Virus record (IMG/VR): IMGVR_UViG_3300037088_000144
Coordinates: 1 to 47,446 of that record
Length of the DNA stretch: 47,446 bases
Strand: one strand, 5' to 3'
From: a virus
In this document: positions 23,329-34,100 of the stretch, piece by piece
How positions within the stretch are numbered: position 1 is the stretch's first letter
Layout of the letters: each line of letters begins with the position of its first letter
Notes under the pieces: generated by a model
Database searches by the model: none
What the model was told of the DNA's origin: nothing
What the model saw: only the letters and a program-made list of their open reading frames with translations
Program-made: the position numbers and the translations under genes

Positions 23329-26300
23329 TTATGGCCCCGCTCCACTAGAACCACTAGGCCCACCGCCACCGCCGCCACCACTATTATCTGGTTGCAAGAA
23401 AGCAGTACCAGCTCCAAATTGTTGGCCTTCTTCATCATATCTGAAATCAAAGTTAGTAGGTGTATTTGTATCGTCATCCCAATATGCTAATGTGTCACCT
23501 AACAAGTAATTTGTATCAGGGTCAATCTTCTTAAAGAATGTATCTAATGTTGAAAGTGCTTGCGTGTTGGGATCATAGACATCAGTATTATGTAAATCTA
23601 TATAATCATTAAAAACCCCAGCCGGAATTGGCGCTAGATCAAGTTTATCAAATGGACTTAACATAATGGTTTCAGGATCAATGTGAGGCAGTGACGCATT
23701 AAATTTTGGTCGTCCTACAGGCGAATAAAATGGATTTGAAATCATTACAGCTTTCGGGACAAACCCAACATCTGTAGGATTTCGATCACCATAGTCCGCG
23801 TGAGGTCCAAATCCAATATTTGTGCCACCAATAAAAATTACCCCCGGCGTTGTTGGAACATAGCCAACAGGTAAAATTCCAACTGCAAATGTCTCAAACC
23901 CAGCGCCACCAGCATACCCTTCTGCAATTTCTTGAGCAGTTGGAAATTTTGTACCGGGTGGCAAAGATGCTGGCCAGAAAAAGGGATAAGGTGTCATTGT
24001 ACCACTTTTAAGCGGCGTTAAACACTCAAAATCAATGGTATATTTATCAGAGTTATATTGAGCCGACATTACAATAGCTTTTACGGGGTCATTGGAGACA
24101 TATTTCTTGTCTCCAAAGTTTAAAAGCACTGTATCAAAAGTTTCTATATTAAGCTTTTGTAAAAACGTGCTAAACTTAACTCGCTTCCAGGTATTGGATT
24201 TTCTAATCATCCAAAATGTTGCTACTTTGTAAACTATATCTGGTTGATTATAGATATACATATCATATGACTCTTCAAATAGTCCATATTTTTTAACATT
24301 GTGTCGAAGAATGATATGATTTTCACTGTCTTCATCCCACGTCATATGCCAGTTTACAGTATCTTTAGTTACAATATCTTCGGTAGACGCACTAGTTGAT
24401 GTTGACGCTGTTGTTAAATCAACTTCTATCCCTGTTTCAAAGTCAATATCATTTAAAGTAATAATACTATCAACGGTAGGTTCTTCCGCAATATATTTAA
24501 TAAAGAATACTCGATCTTTAAGATACAAGGCGCATCTTGCTTGAAATGCAATTTCATTTAAAACTTGAATGATATTTTTTCGATCCAAGATAGGAAAGTT
24601 TGCGGGGAAGTTTGCAAGTTTAGTTTTAACAACATTAAAACTTGCGGTATCCCATCTTAAGGAGGTATATTGTTGAATTAAATAAATCAAAATATCAACA
24701 ATATTCGGACCTACAGACGAGTGAAAAGTAACATATAGAGTATCTTCCCACCCTTCGGAAGTATCTGCTTCAAGATCCGCAGTGGGTGTTAAAGCTTGGG
24801 CTTGGGCTAGTTGGTCAGTTAAATTATTATTTAGTGTTATAGTGCCATCTGAGTTTATAATATATGTTGGAAAATCAACATAGCTACTTAAAGGTCTAGT
24901 AAGAATAATTTGAACGGCTGTTACTGGATATCGACTGTTGGGGTTTACTGCCCCATAATTAACTGTTTTCACAGTATAATAGTTTGTTGGTAATGCTGTT
25001 AAAACCCGGGCCTGTCCGGGAGGTTGTTTATACGCCTTTACTGATAATATTGTTCCAGGAACGATACTAGCAATATAAGTAAGACTTTCATCGCTGGCAA
25101 TAGTAACATTAGTCCCCGGGTCTGCCCAAAAACTTTGAGGCGTATAACTACTACTTGTATCTGGGTGTCCCCCACCGCTATGATTTTTATGGGCTTTGTC
25201 TTTTTGAGCTGAAGGTAATATTCCATCAGCAACAATAGTCCCCATAACAAGTTTTCGGTTATCAACTATACTCCCGCCACCTCCACCTCCGCTACCACTG
25301 CTTCCACCACCGCCACCTCCACCTCCGCTACCACTGCTTCCACCACCGCCGCCACTTATTATAACCACGGCCCCCTGCATAACTGGTATTTGCATTTCAA
25401 AGTGAAAATGAATGCCAGCCCCCGGATCTGAAAAAGGTGTTGGAATTAATTGTCCACCAATTTGGACATAACTATCTTCTGGTGCATCATCGGCAACAAT
25501 GCTGTCTTCTGTTGGACAACCAGGACTAAAACTACTACCGGCATCCTCATTAGCCTTATCCTGATTATCTGGATGATATCGGCTTGTAATTGTAAATAAA
25601 GCAGTGCCGGTGGGGTCTGTTCCAGTAGCCCCGCTAAAAGATCCGGTGAATAATCCTCCGCCAATATTTAAAGTTAAGGTAACATTTTGAGGAAAATCCT
25701 CACCCCCAATAATTTGAACAACGTCGGGGCCAGAACCTTTGGATGCTTCAGATTTAGATTTCGCAGCATGGCTAGTTGCTCGACAGGAGGCTCGCGCCTG
25801 GGCTTGTTGTTGCTGTTTCCGGCGGTCATCTTGTTGAGTAGCCCATTTATCATATTGATCTTGAATTTGCTGTTCGACTTTTGAAATTTGGTCATCAATT
25901 TCACTAGCTTTTTTTGTATACTGGTCAGCAGTCTTGGGAATTCTACTGGATAAGAAATCGGCCGCAACAGAATACGCGTCAGCACATTGTTTAAGAAAAT
26001 CTAATTGAATCTCAGCCACACGAGTATCAGGTTCATCGGTTTCTGCTGTATCAGTATCAACTTGTTGATTATTTGCGGCCCATGTACCAATATTATTTGT
26101 GCCACTAACAATTCCAACCCCAGTCGTAAGAACACCTTTTATTGCTTTAGTAATTTGTAATGCGGGATAATCTAAAACGGTCCCAAAAGCCATCGGCCAG
26201 GGGCTACCTACTAAATCAGCCGGCACCCAAGGAAATTCACCTTCTTCAGCACTAAAACCAATTTCCTGATCTTGTAATTGATTTATTACAGAAAATGTTA

Positions 26301-26685
26301 GTGTTCGGTCATGTTCATTCCATGAAATGGGTGTACAGATTTGTCCAGAAAAAACAAGAAACTTATCAGTCCAATCTAAACCCTCAAACCACTGCCAAAT
26401 TTTAGCCGGTTGTAAATGAAGATCATAGCTATTAAAAACATTCTTAATGGCCCCATCAGTATCATCAAGTTTTATTTCAATTGTTTGTGATGAACCAACT
26501 TGGTCTAAACTCACAACATCATCAAGACTACCGATCTCTAAAATTCTTCCAATAGCTTGTGGGATTGTTTTATCGGCATACCAACTTGAGGATCCTGAAA
26601 CCCATTGAACCTCCAAAATATTGATAGGAGCATTGCCGAATTTTGAGGTAATTTTTGTCAGTGCTGTAGGACTTAAATTACGCAT
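23329..26685 (-). CDS. Tail-tip/central hub protein with Gly-Ser linkers
   Basis: 1118 residues, the largest protein downstream of the tape measure. The N-terminal 210 residues (LEVQWVSGSSSWYADK, RILEIGSLDDVVSL, EIKLDDTDGAIKNVF) resemble the hub-type proteins of siphophages. A charged coiled coil with Gln/Lys follows (about 255-315), then a beta-rich insert and a Gly-Ser linker of about 28 residues (about 447-475). A second beta-rich half runs to the end, which is again Gly-rich (GGGGGGGPSGSSGAGP). Probably it closes the tail tube and carries fibre or receptor domains. The family call rests on position and overall pattern. Confidence 0.7.
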   Translation of the reverse strand: MRNLSPTALTKITSKFGNAPINILEVQWVSGSSSWYADKTIPQAIGRILEIGSLDDVVSLDQVGSSQTIEIKLDDTDGAIKNVFNSYDLHLQPAKIWQWFEGLDWTDKFLVFSGQICTPISWNEHDRTLTFSVINQLQDQEIGFSAEEGEFPWVPADLVGSPWPMAFGTVLDYPALQITKAIKGVLTTGVGIVSGTNNIGTWAANNQQVDTDTAETDEPDTRVAEIQLDFLKQCADAYSVAADFLSSRIPKTADQYTKKASEIDDQISKVEQQIQDQYDKWATQQDDRRKQQQQAQARASCRATSHAAKSKSEASKGSGPDVVQIIGGEDFPQNVTLTLNIGGGLFTGSFSGATGTDPTGTALFTITSRYHPDNQDKANEDAGSSFSPGCPTEDSIVADDAPEDSYVQIGGQLIPTPFSDPGAGIHFHFEMQIPVMQGAVVIISGGGGGSSGSGGGGGGGGSSGSGGGGGGSIVDNRKLVMGTIVADGILPSAQKDKAHKNHSGGGHPDTSSSYTPQSFWADPGTNVTIASDESLTYIASIVPGTILSVKAYKQPPGQARVLTALPTNYYTVKTVNYGAVNPNSRYPVTAVQIILTRPLSSYVDFPTYIINSDGTITLNNNLTDQLAQAQALTPTADLEADTSEGWEDTLYVTFHSSVGPNIVDILIYLIQQYTSLRWDTASFNVVKTKLANFPANFPILDRKNIIQVLNEIAFQARCALYLKDRVFFIKYIAEEPTVDSIITLNDIDFETGIEVDLTTASTSTSASTEDIVTKDTVNWHMTWDEDSENHIILRHNVKKYGLFEESYDMYIYNQPDIVYKVATFWMIRKSNTWKRVKFSTFLQKLNIETFDTVLLNFGDKKYVSNDPVKAIVMSAQYNSDKYTIDFECLTPLKSGTMTPYPFFWPASLPPGTKFPTAQEIAEGYAGGAGFETFAVGILPVGYVPTTPGVIFIGGTNIGFGPHADYGDRNPTDVGFVPKAVMISNPFYSPVGRPKFNASLPHIDPETIMLSPFDKLDLAPIPAGVFNDYIDLHNTDVYDPNTQALSTLDTFFKKIDPDTNYLLGDTLAYWDDDTNTPTNFDFRYDEEGQQFGAGTAFLQPDNSGGGGGGGPSGSSGAGP

Positions 26686-27116
26686 TATAGTTCATCCTCA
26701 TAGCCTTTAGGCACAACTTCAAATTCAAACTGAATGGAGGTATAATCTGATCCTACAGCGGGAGAAGGGCAACGAGATGATTGACCTCCTCCAGCTTCAT
26801 CGGTTGTAAATTCAAATGGGCTATTGACTGCATACCCCACCCACTCATTATTTAACCAATCTTTAACATATATCCGGGAAGCATAATATGAACGAAAAAA
26901 TGCCTCAAGTTCTAATGCCTTATGAAAAGTCATTTTTACTGAAAATAGCAAACGGCGTCTATGATTTTGGTGTTTTACGTAGGTATAAAGTGCTCCATTG
27001 ACGGCCCGTTTAATAGTGACCTCATCTTTTAGATTATAAGAATCATTCCAATCTGGACTTGGCAGAATGGATGTTGTTTGATTCAGGGGATAAGGGGCTG
27101 AAAATTGAATTGACAT
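26685..27116 (-). CDS. Tail-tip protein, distal-tail-like
   Basis: 143 residues. I prefer the ATG at 27116 (MSIQFSAPYPL) just after the previous stop; a GTG at 27164 would lie inside the upstream gene, although no clear ribosome site precedes 27116. The core (RRRLLFSVKMTFHKALELEAFF, IYVKDWLNNEWVGYAV, IQFEFEVV) has the same order of elements as the C-terminal 130 residues of the 756-residue protein upstream, so both seem to share a fold. Probably a baseplate-type component between tube and hub. Confidence 0.65.
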   Translation of the reverse strand: MSIQFSAPYPLNQTTSILPSPDWNDSYNLKDEVTIKRAVNGALYTYVKHQNHRRRLLFSVKMTFHKALELEAFFRSYYASRIYVKDWLNNEWVGYAVNSPFEFTTDEAGGGQSSRCPSPAVGSDYTSIQFEFEVVPKGYEDEL

Positions 27117-27117
27117 A

Positions 27118-29388
27118 TTAATTAAGTTGATAAGTTGCCGTATTATCGAATGAAGAAGCGCCACTATTTAAATCTAACTCGCCACTAGCAGAGTGTATTA
27201 CAACATCTTCAAGGTGTTGAATATTGATAAAATCAAAGAGATTCTTAGGATAAACTGCGTTTCGCTGAAGGATATCAGTAATTGGAAAATTAGATTCAGG
27301 CTGTCGATCAAAGAAGCCCTGTCGATTTGTATTACTATCAAAACTTAATGGAGTTGATACATCTAATGGATACTCATGAGTAGTAATTTCAAAATGAACA
27401 GTAATGGAGTTATTTTCAATACCATTTCTTACTACTGGATCTTGTATATTAGTAATAACCCCTCTAAAGATTCGCCCCAACCAATCCCTAAAACCAATTT
27501 CTTGGCCTAGTGTGTCATCAAGAAATTGAAGAAATAGTTGAGTTGAAGCTTCAGTTAATGCAGTAAACGACATAACCATTGTGGTATCTTTGGGCCAACC
27601 TGGGTCGGCAAAGATAATCAATCGTCCTGCCCGTGTATTTCTATTAATGCGTTGGAACATTAATTGATCTTTATTTCCGTAATCAGGTTTTCGGTGGGTA
27701 ATCCATTCATAGATTGTTGCTGCTTCAAATGGATAATAGAATCGCACACCATCGGAATCAATTAATGTCGGTTCATCTGGAGACGGTGGAACAGGATAGC
27801 CTAATGTATCTTTATTCCCAACAAATGGATGATATTGTTTTCGGACATCCTCATCTGTACTATAACCAAGACCACTAGAAAGAGCAATCTCGGTTATTGC
27901 TTGAAGTGAATTTCGTACAACATTTACTGTTGCAATATTATCAAATGGAAGTTGTTGAACCGCATCGGGGCCAGTAAAGGAACTTAATGACTGACCGAAG
28001 TTTACTTGAGTTTCAGCAGTAGCAAATGGTCCTAGATTTGCATAGTGGTCGAGTATTAAAGTCGTAGTTGCTGAGGCAGCAATAGCACTCGCTTTTAAAT
28101 TAACAACTGATACAAAATGATTTGTTTGTAGATACTGATTTAAATGGGAGTTTTGTTTAACATTACAAATAACCTGTTGATCTAAACCAACGTAAGATAT
28201 AATATATTGTAATGTATCAGGATCAAGTGTTAAGATTTTAGTGATAAGTTCTGACTTAGCACTAATATAATTTGGTTTTATAACCTGGACGGTTTGAGTT
28301 AAAGGAACCTGTTGTAATGGAACTGCAATATTATGGGTTATACTACTAGGAACAGCTATTTGACCCAGTAATAAAGGAGTTATTGCAGTAGCAGAATGGA
28401 AACTTTGTCTAACACTTTGAGTCAAGACAATTTGTGTTGAACATGATTCTTTTATCAATCCCCGATCAACACTGTGATCCAATGTAAGTTGAGATGATAC
28501 CCGTAACAGCCGGTCATAACTTGTGTTGCTATTAAAAGGTAGTGCGGTAGTTACAGTTCTAACTTTAACCCGAGTATCGGCATTTTGATTGTACGTTAAA
28601 GCTGTAAAAACTGAAACATATTTAGGGCCAATATAAGATAAAGTTTGACCCAATGAAAGTGCGGTTGTTACTGTCTTATTAATTTGAACTGGTACTCTTG
28701 CAACTGTATTTAAAATAAGTTGAGAGGTAGCAATTGCAAACTGTGGACCAACATATGTTGTTGTTTGTCCAAGAGTTAAAGCATGGGATAATGATTTGGT
28801 AATTGTTCGATTATGGCCAATAACTTGTTGAGTAAATGCTATCGGAGATATAACAGTTTTCCGAAGAGTACCAACGTGGGCTGATGCAGTTTGGCCAAGT
28901 GACAGTGTTGTTGTAGCAGTTCTAGGAGTTGGTACAATCTGAGTTTGAGTTAATTGTTGAGTAAAGGCAACTGAATTACTTATATTATAGTGTACCGAGC
29001 CATGAAGAGCGACTAATTGAGTTAGTGGAAAGTTAGTAGAAACAGATTTGGTATGAAGATTTGATATAACGGCTGATTGCGTTAATGATAAAGCGCTGGT
29101 TACTAAATGCCCTACATATGCAACACTAATATCTTGACCAAAAGTAGTTGCGGTCGCTAGCGACCGCAACCAATTACTGCCACTTAAAGCAAGAGTATCA
29201 TTAAAAGCGGTAGCTGTATCAACACTCAATTGTCCATTATGCAGAACATTTAAACTATCACCAAATGTTATAGGAGTGATAAGTTCATATGCTGGCCCCA
29301 ATACTTCAACATATTGTTGAGTAACTCGGAGCGCACCGCTACCGGGGCCTAATACTTCAACATATTGTTGAGTAGTTCTAAGAGCCAT
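27118..29388 (-). CDS. Repeat-rich tail protein
   Basis: 756 residues. The N-terminus repeats TQQYVEVLG twice (about 5-15 and 22-32). Residues about 40-520 are many degenerate repeats of 25-30 residues around a core like ALSLGQT or IAFTQQV (Leu-x-x-x-Gln with Thr/Ser), likely stacked beta hairpins. The last 200 residues (GVRFYYPFEAA, FADPGWPKDTTMVMSFTALTEAS, IGFRDWLGRIFRGVI) look like a distal tail or baseplate fold. The same Leu/Gln repeat ends the 216-residue neck protein at 37674. It probably forms or decorates the tail tip. Confidence 0.7.
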   Translation of the reverse strand: MALRTTQQYVEVLGPGSGALRVTQQYVEVLGPAYELITPITFGDSLNVLHNGQLSVDTATAFNDTLALSGSNWLRSLATATTFGQDISVAYVGHLVTSALSLTQSAVISNLHTKSVSTNFPLTQLVALHGSVHYNISNSVAFTQQLTQTQIVPTPRTATTTLSLGQTASAHVGTLRKTVISPIAFTQQVIGHNRTITKSLSHALTLGQTTTYVGPQFAIATSQLILNTVARVPVQINKTVTTALSLGQTLSYIGPKYVSVFTALTYNQNADTRVKVRTVTTALPFNSNTSYDRLLRVSSQLTLDHSVDRGLIKESCSTQIVLTQSVRQSFHSATAITPLLLGQIAVPSSITHNIAVPLQQVPLTQTVQVIKPNYISAKSELITKILTLDPDTLQYIISYVGLDQQVICNVKQNSHLNQYLQTNHFVSVVNLKASAIAASATTTLILDHYANLGPFATAETQVNFGQSLSSFTGPDAVQQLPFDNIATVNVVRNSLQAITEIALSSGLGYSTDEDVRKQYHPFVGNKDTLGYPVPPSPDEPTLIDSDGVRFYYPFEAATIYEWITHRKPDYGNKDQLMFQRINRNTRAGRLIIFADPGWPKDTTMVMSFTALTEASTQLFLQFLDDTLGQEIGFRDWLGRIFRGVITNIQDPVVRNGIENNSITVHFEITTHEYPLDVSTPLSFDSNTNRQGFFDRQPESNFPITDILQRNAVYPKNLFDFINIQHLEDVVIHSASGELDLNSGASSFDNTATYQLN
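29147..29170. repeat. Perfect 24-base GC-rich palindrome inside a tail gene
   Basis: GTTGCGGTCGCT followed at once by its reverse complement AGCGACCGCAAC, in an AT-rich coding region (residues about 73-80 of the 756-residue protein). It could form a strong hairpin in RNA or be a protein-binding site. Confidence 0.9.
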
Positions 29389-30449
29389 TAGACAGCCTCA
29401 ATACCAAATTGTGCCGCATTGACAGTAGTTTGTGTCCAGGCAGCATTTGCATTTCCTGGATCACCTTCTAACATTCTAGTTTTTAAGGTGTATGAGTTAG
29501 CAGTTAATCCCTGACCAGTATCACTATTATCTGTTCCATTAGATTTACAGTGTGTATATAGAGAATATGAATTAGCATCTGTTAATTCTGCCACTGTACT
29601 TATTTGTATGCCTTTAATATTGGTCGCAATAACTGATAAATCGTCATAGTTATATAAATCTTCATTTGTTGAGACAGTTGTTTGAACATAACTTGTTGTA
29701 TCATACTGGGACTCATTTACTCTTGCATAGTTACTACCCGAGTCTGGAGTAAATTGTGTTATATCTCCTGAAGCATTAGGACGTAAGGTTGAAACTCTCA
29801 TATTGCCTAAAAAGTCATTATTTACTGAGCCAGTAGCATCAAGAAAATAAAGATCATCAAAATAATTTTCTACACTTCCAGATATACCCATCCCCGAGAT
29901 GTAAAAACCATCATGATATGAATGTGTTCCTTGTTTAGTATTTGCACTAGCACTTGTTAATCCAGCAATTGTATTTCCATTAATTCGAGTTTCGTAAGTC
30001 CCTCCTGATGTAGCGCATTTAACTTTTAATTCAAAATAGTACCAAGCGCCGGTAACAATTCCCACACTTATAGGGCCTGCAAGACTCGAACCACCTCGAT
30101 ATATATAAAGTTGACCGCTTGTATTCATTTGTAAATTTACGCCAAGGGTGGTATCATCATACAATGAAATAAAATTAACCGGACCTACTCCTGGAAGGGA
30201 GTTAAATTTAATAGCAACACCAATAACAACAGTATCACTATTTGTCCAATCTGGACTTTTTACTACTCCAAGATCCGTATAAAGTCCATAGATAATACTT
30301 AATGAATGACCACCTAAGCGTCCATCCCTAACTTTCATTATAGTAGGAACGGCTGCTGTATATTTAAGTCCTACAACACCAGTTGGAAGCGGCGCACTTC
30401 CAACACTGTCGCCGTAAGAGTCAAAACCATCAATCCAAAGTAGGGCCAT
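29388..30449 (-). CDS. Tail/adhesin protein with LamG-like lectin fold
   Basis: 353 residues starting MALLWIDGFDSYGD, a start seen in many phage proteins with a concanavalin-like sandwich. Typical strands include VVIGVAIKFNSL, GAWYYFELKVKC, YETRINGN and YFDDLYFLD. The C-terminal 150 residues (RVSTLRPNASGDITQF, NEDLYNYDDLSVIATNIKGIQISTV) form a second domain. Such proteins sit at the tail tip or capsid surface and bind sugars. It touches the next gene by one base. Confidence 0.7.
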   Translation of the reverse strand: MALLWIDGFDSYGDSVGSAPLPTGVVGLKYTAAVPTIMKVRDGRLGGHSLSIIYGLYTDLGVVKSPDWTNSDTVVIGVAIKFNSLPGVGPVNFISLYDDTTLGVNLQMNTSGQLYIYRGGSSLAGPISVGIVTGAWYYFELKVKCATSGGTYETRINGNTIAGLTSASANTKQGTHSYHDGFYISGMGISGSVENYFDDLYFLDATGSVNNDFLGNMRVSTLRPNASGDITQFTPDSGSNYARVNESQYDTTSYVQTTVSTNEDLYNYDDLSVIATNIKGIQISTVAELTDANSYSLYTHCKSNGTDNSDTGQGLTANSYTLKTRMLEGDPGNANAAWTQTTVNAAQFGIEAV

Positions 30450-30468
30450 AAAGTCACCTTTATATTAA

Positions 30469-30499
30469 CCGGCAGGGTGGGTTTTACCCCACCCGCCGG
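30469..30499 (-). terminator. GC-rich hairpin between tail genes
   Basis: A 12-base-pair stem with one bulged A and a 6-base loop in the 80-base gap after the 200-residue gene. The tract after it on the minus strand (TTAATATAAA) has few T, so it may be a weak terminator or an RNA-stability element. Confidence 0.6.
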
Positions 30500-30529
30500 G
30501 CTGACGAGGGAGAGATTTGTTGCATCCAA

Positions 30530-31132
30530 TTAGGATGTGATAGTGTAAGTGACCTTGAGTTGGTCTCCATTTTGCACCGAGACAGAGCTACTAAAATCAG
30601 CGGTAGCCCATAATGTTCCACCACCAGCCGCATCATTCTTGGTATTGGCAGCAGTGCCACCACCAGCCACCAAGACGCCGTGTACGGTCCCGTTGGCTGT
30701 GATATTATAAATCATCGCGGAACTGTTTGTCATGCTTGGAGGAGCCCCAGAAGCCGCCCCTTCCGGCCATTCGGGACGGGTTAGCGTATTATCAGCATTG
30801 TTAGCATCCGTATAGTTAGTAAATTCCTTCCATTGGTTTGCTCCATTAATCTGAGCATATGTATCGGTAGCAGCCTCAGCCGTAAAGTTGGCATTGTCTA
30901 CTAAACCTGTGAACCAGGTGGCAATTTGTGTAGTATTGTGGAAGCCAACGTTCAAAAGCTTTGCCTTGCCTTCATTAGTCAAACCATTGTTGACTTCAAA
31001 TTCGTTGATTTTTTCTCCATCCCGCCAGTGTTCAATACGGACACGGCCACGAAGACTGGTCGGTGTGACTACTGGTTTGGCGGCCCGAACAACTTCGCAT
31101 CCCGCCGTTTGAGCAATTTCTAATCGGTTCAT
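30530..31132 (-). CDS. Minor tail/structural protein
   Basis: 200 residues. Begins with a helix and then beta-rich sequence: RGRVRIEHWRDGEKINEFEVNNGLTNEGKAKLLNVGF, TTQIATWFTGLVDN, followed by a second sandwich ending NGDQLKVTYTITS. This resembles short phage surface proteins found beside tail-tip genes in many siphophages. It lies between the tape measure and the LamG-type protein and is followed by a hairpin, so it could be made in higher amount. Confidence 0.65.
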   Translation of the reverse strand: MNRLEIAQTAGCEVVRAAKPVVTPTSLRGRVRIEHWRDGEKINEFEVNNGLTNEGKAKLLNVGFHNTTQIATWFTGLVDNANFTAEAATDTYAQINGANQWKEFTNYTDANNADNTLTRPEWPEGAASGAPPSMTNSSAMIYNITANGTVHGVLVAGGGTAANTKNDAAGGGTLWATADFSSSVSVQNGDQLKVTYTITS

Positions 31133-31149
31133 AAGAATCTCCTGTTAAA

Positions 31150-34100
31150 CTATAGTTTACTCGTCCCTCGCCGCAACTCACGACGAAGTGCGGTCGCAAT
31201 TTCACGAGCAGTTTGCCGACTTGGACCACCGCCAGTAACACTTACATTAATATCACCGAAGTTGGTTACTGAACCACCCTCTGCGCGCCCTTGTGGGGCC
31301 AAGCCAGCGTTCATTCCCACAAGTTGGCTATAAAATCTCCGTGAAGCTTGTGCATTCATTACAAATTCACCTGGAGTTAACATAACGGGTACGGTATCCG
31401 TTCCTCTTCCACCCATTGCTAGACCTCGTATTGATCCACCAAAAGCTGCAAATTGGCCTCCACTAGCTTGAGCCATTGCATCCGCCGCAGACCAAGCATA
31501 TGAAGCAACTTCAGCCAGTGTACTAGCTAGATCAGAAGCAGCACTATCAGAACTTGAAATATTTCGATCTAATTGAGCGGCTCCATCACTAGCACCTTTA
31601 CTTGCATCCTTTACTCCACCCATAGCTTTTTCAAGTGCAGCCGCCCCTTCAGGCATTTTCAATAATTCGGCTCGGATGCCTTGGAAGAATTGCAGTATTG
31701 CATCTCGTTTTTGTTCTAAGGCTTGGAGCGAATTTTCGTCAAAACCTAGAGAAAGTTTCTTTTCTCGAAGTTCACTTTCCTGTGTAACAATATTAGAAAG
31801 AAGTTTTTGTATTCCGGCAAGATTTGATTGTAATTCCGGGTGTCGAGTTAATTCAGCATTGAAGGTTTTTTGATATGCTGTAAGTTTACTAAAGGCATCA
31901 ACAATTGCATTATAACTTTCCGCAGTCCCAGGTGGAAGTTTTAATGCTTCTTGTGTTTGTTTTAAAATCTCATTATAACTTGCCCGAAATTCTTCGAGTT
32001 TCTTAACAACACCTGGACCAGCAAATGGACTTGCTTCCATGAATGTTGGAGAAATTCGAGTTTTTTGATACATAGTATCTATTCGGTCTGTAAGTTCCTT
32101 TGCAGCCGTTCCCGCTATTTTCATTCCAGCAGCATATGAATCTAATTGAGTGCGCTGTTGTTGAATTTCACTGGTTAATCGACTTAATTCTGTGCTCCAA
32201 TCCGGTAGTCGCATTGTTGCAAAATCAGGAAATAATTTTTTCATTGATTCTGGAACAAGTTTTGAAAACCCTAAGAATTGCGCATTAAACTTTGTAAAGT
32301 CAGCTTCAATTTGAACTTTGATTGATGGTAATTGGGCACCAAATGCTGCAATCTTGGAAGCAAGATCCAAAAGACCTAGCTGTTGAGCCATGTCTAGTTT
32401 TTTACCACCTAGACTTCGTTCAATAATAGCAGGCAATCGACCCATTGCCTCTTCAGCTTTTTTAAATCCTGCCTCCATTTGTTCAGGAGATTTTGCCCCC
32501 TCTGTATTATATCTCTTCAAACCTTCTGTTATCTCGGCAACCGCTTGCTTCATATCCTCATAAACCTGTCGCTCAATAGGCGCTCGGGCTTCTGCGGCAG
32601 CTTGTTCTTGTGAGATTAACTGTCTACGCTGATTTATTACAGCATTTAATGCAGTATAATAGTTTCGTTCACGGTTATGGTAGCTTTCTAGCATACTACC
32701 AGAATAACCCATTTGAATAGCTTGGTCGGTAGCATTTTTAGCATACTTGCCACCTTCTTCAATTAATTGTTTTGCAGCATTTATTTCTTCTTCTGTTTTA
32801 GCAATTCTCAGGTTTGAAAGCCCCAATGTCATTAGACTTTCTGCCTGGTCAGATTTCATTTTTAATTGAACCCATTCAGTTTGACCTAGTAATCTAAATT
32901 GGAACTCTCGGTCCAAATAGGTCATATTTTGCTTGCTCTGCTCCTGATTTAATTCCTGTTGTTTCTTTATTGAGCCAGCAATAATAGTATCTAAATGTTG
33001 AATGACACTTTCTTCTGCTTTTAGCATATCATTTAAGCGAGAATGAATTGTGTCAACAAATGCCTTATTCTGAGATTGCAATGCACTATTTAAAGGTTGC
33101 ATTAGTAATGTCATTGCTGAAACAACTTGCTGAGCCTCTTTATTTTGTTGAGTATCAGCTTGTCGTAATAAATCTCGTTGTTTTGCAAGAAACTTTGAAA
33201 GTTCTGCTAATTGCTTTTCTTGGGAGTCTTTTTGTTTTTGGAGTTCCTTACCCCAGTCCATAGTTGAAGGTTTTATAAGTTCACCGATAGCAAAACCAGC
33301 AGCAAATGCAGCAAAATAAGGATTAATGCCAAGAATCATGGCTTTTAAACCAGCCAAGGCACTTGTAGCAGTTGTTGCACCAGTAGCAAAGGTAGTGAAA
33401 AATCTTGTAACTCCAATACCTACTAATAGGGTTAGAGCCCCTCGTAATAAATCTACATTTTTAACAATAGCTGTAAAGCCTTCAGCAAGTAATATTAATG
33501 AAGGTAATAGTCTTGCACCTGTATCCATAAAGGTATTTTTTAACTCAGTCCAAGCTTTTTCAGCTTGTTTTGCTGGGGTATCTAAGACAAGTTTTGCCGC
33601 AGCTTCAACAACACCCTCTTGGGCATTTTTCATAGCATTAAAATTTTCAGCCAATTTCTGGGCGTGGCCGCCAGTAGTTTGTAACACACCGGTCATTGCC
33701 CGAATATTTTTGAAGAATTCTGACATTTCCTGAGTGCTGCCGTGGGCATGTTCACTTAGATTCTGTAATAATGGAACTAAACCACCAAAGAGGGTTATTG
33801 CCTGTTGTGCGTTTTCAACGCCCCACTCTGATTTCATCAAATCTTTTAGTTCTTTTGTTGGTTTTAATAGCTGATTAAAAACTGCTCGTAATTGAGTAGC
33901 CGCTGTATCAACTTTAACACCAGCAATTGTCATGGTGTCCATTGTTGCCATAACTTCTTCAAAACTAGCACCCATCTCCTTAGCAACTGGAAGTACCCGG
34001 CCTAGAGTATCGGCTAACTCATTAGCATGGTATCGACCACGTTGAACCGCTGTAAATAGAACATCGGTAACATGAGCAGCATCCCCGGCTGCAAGGCCAT

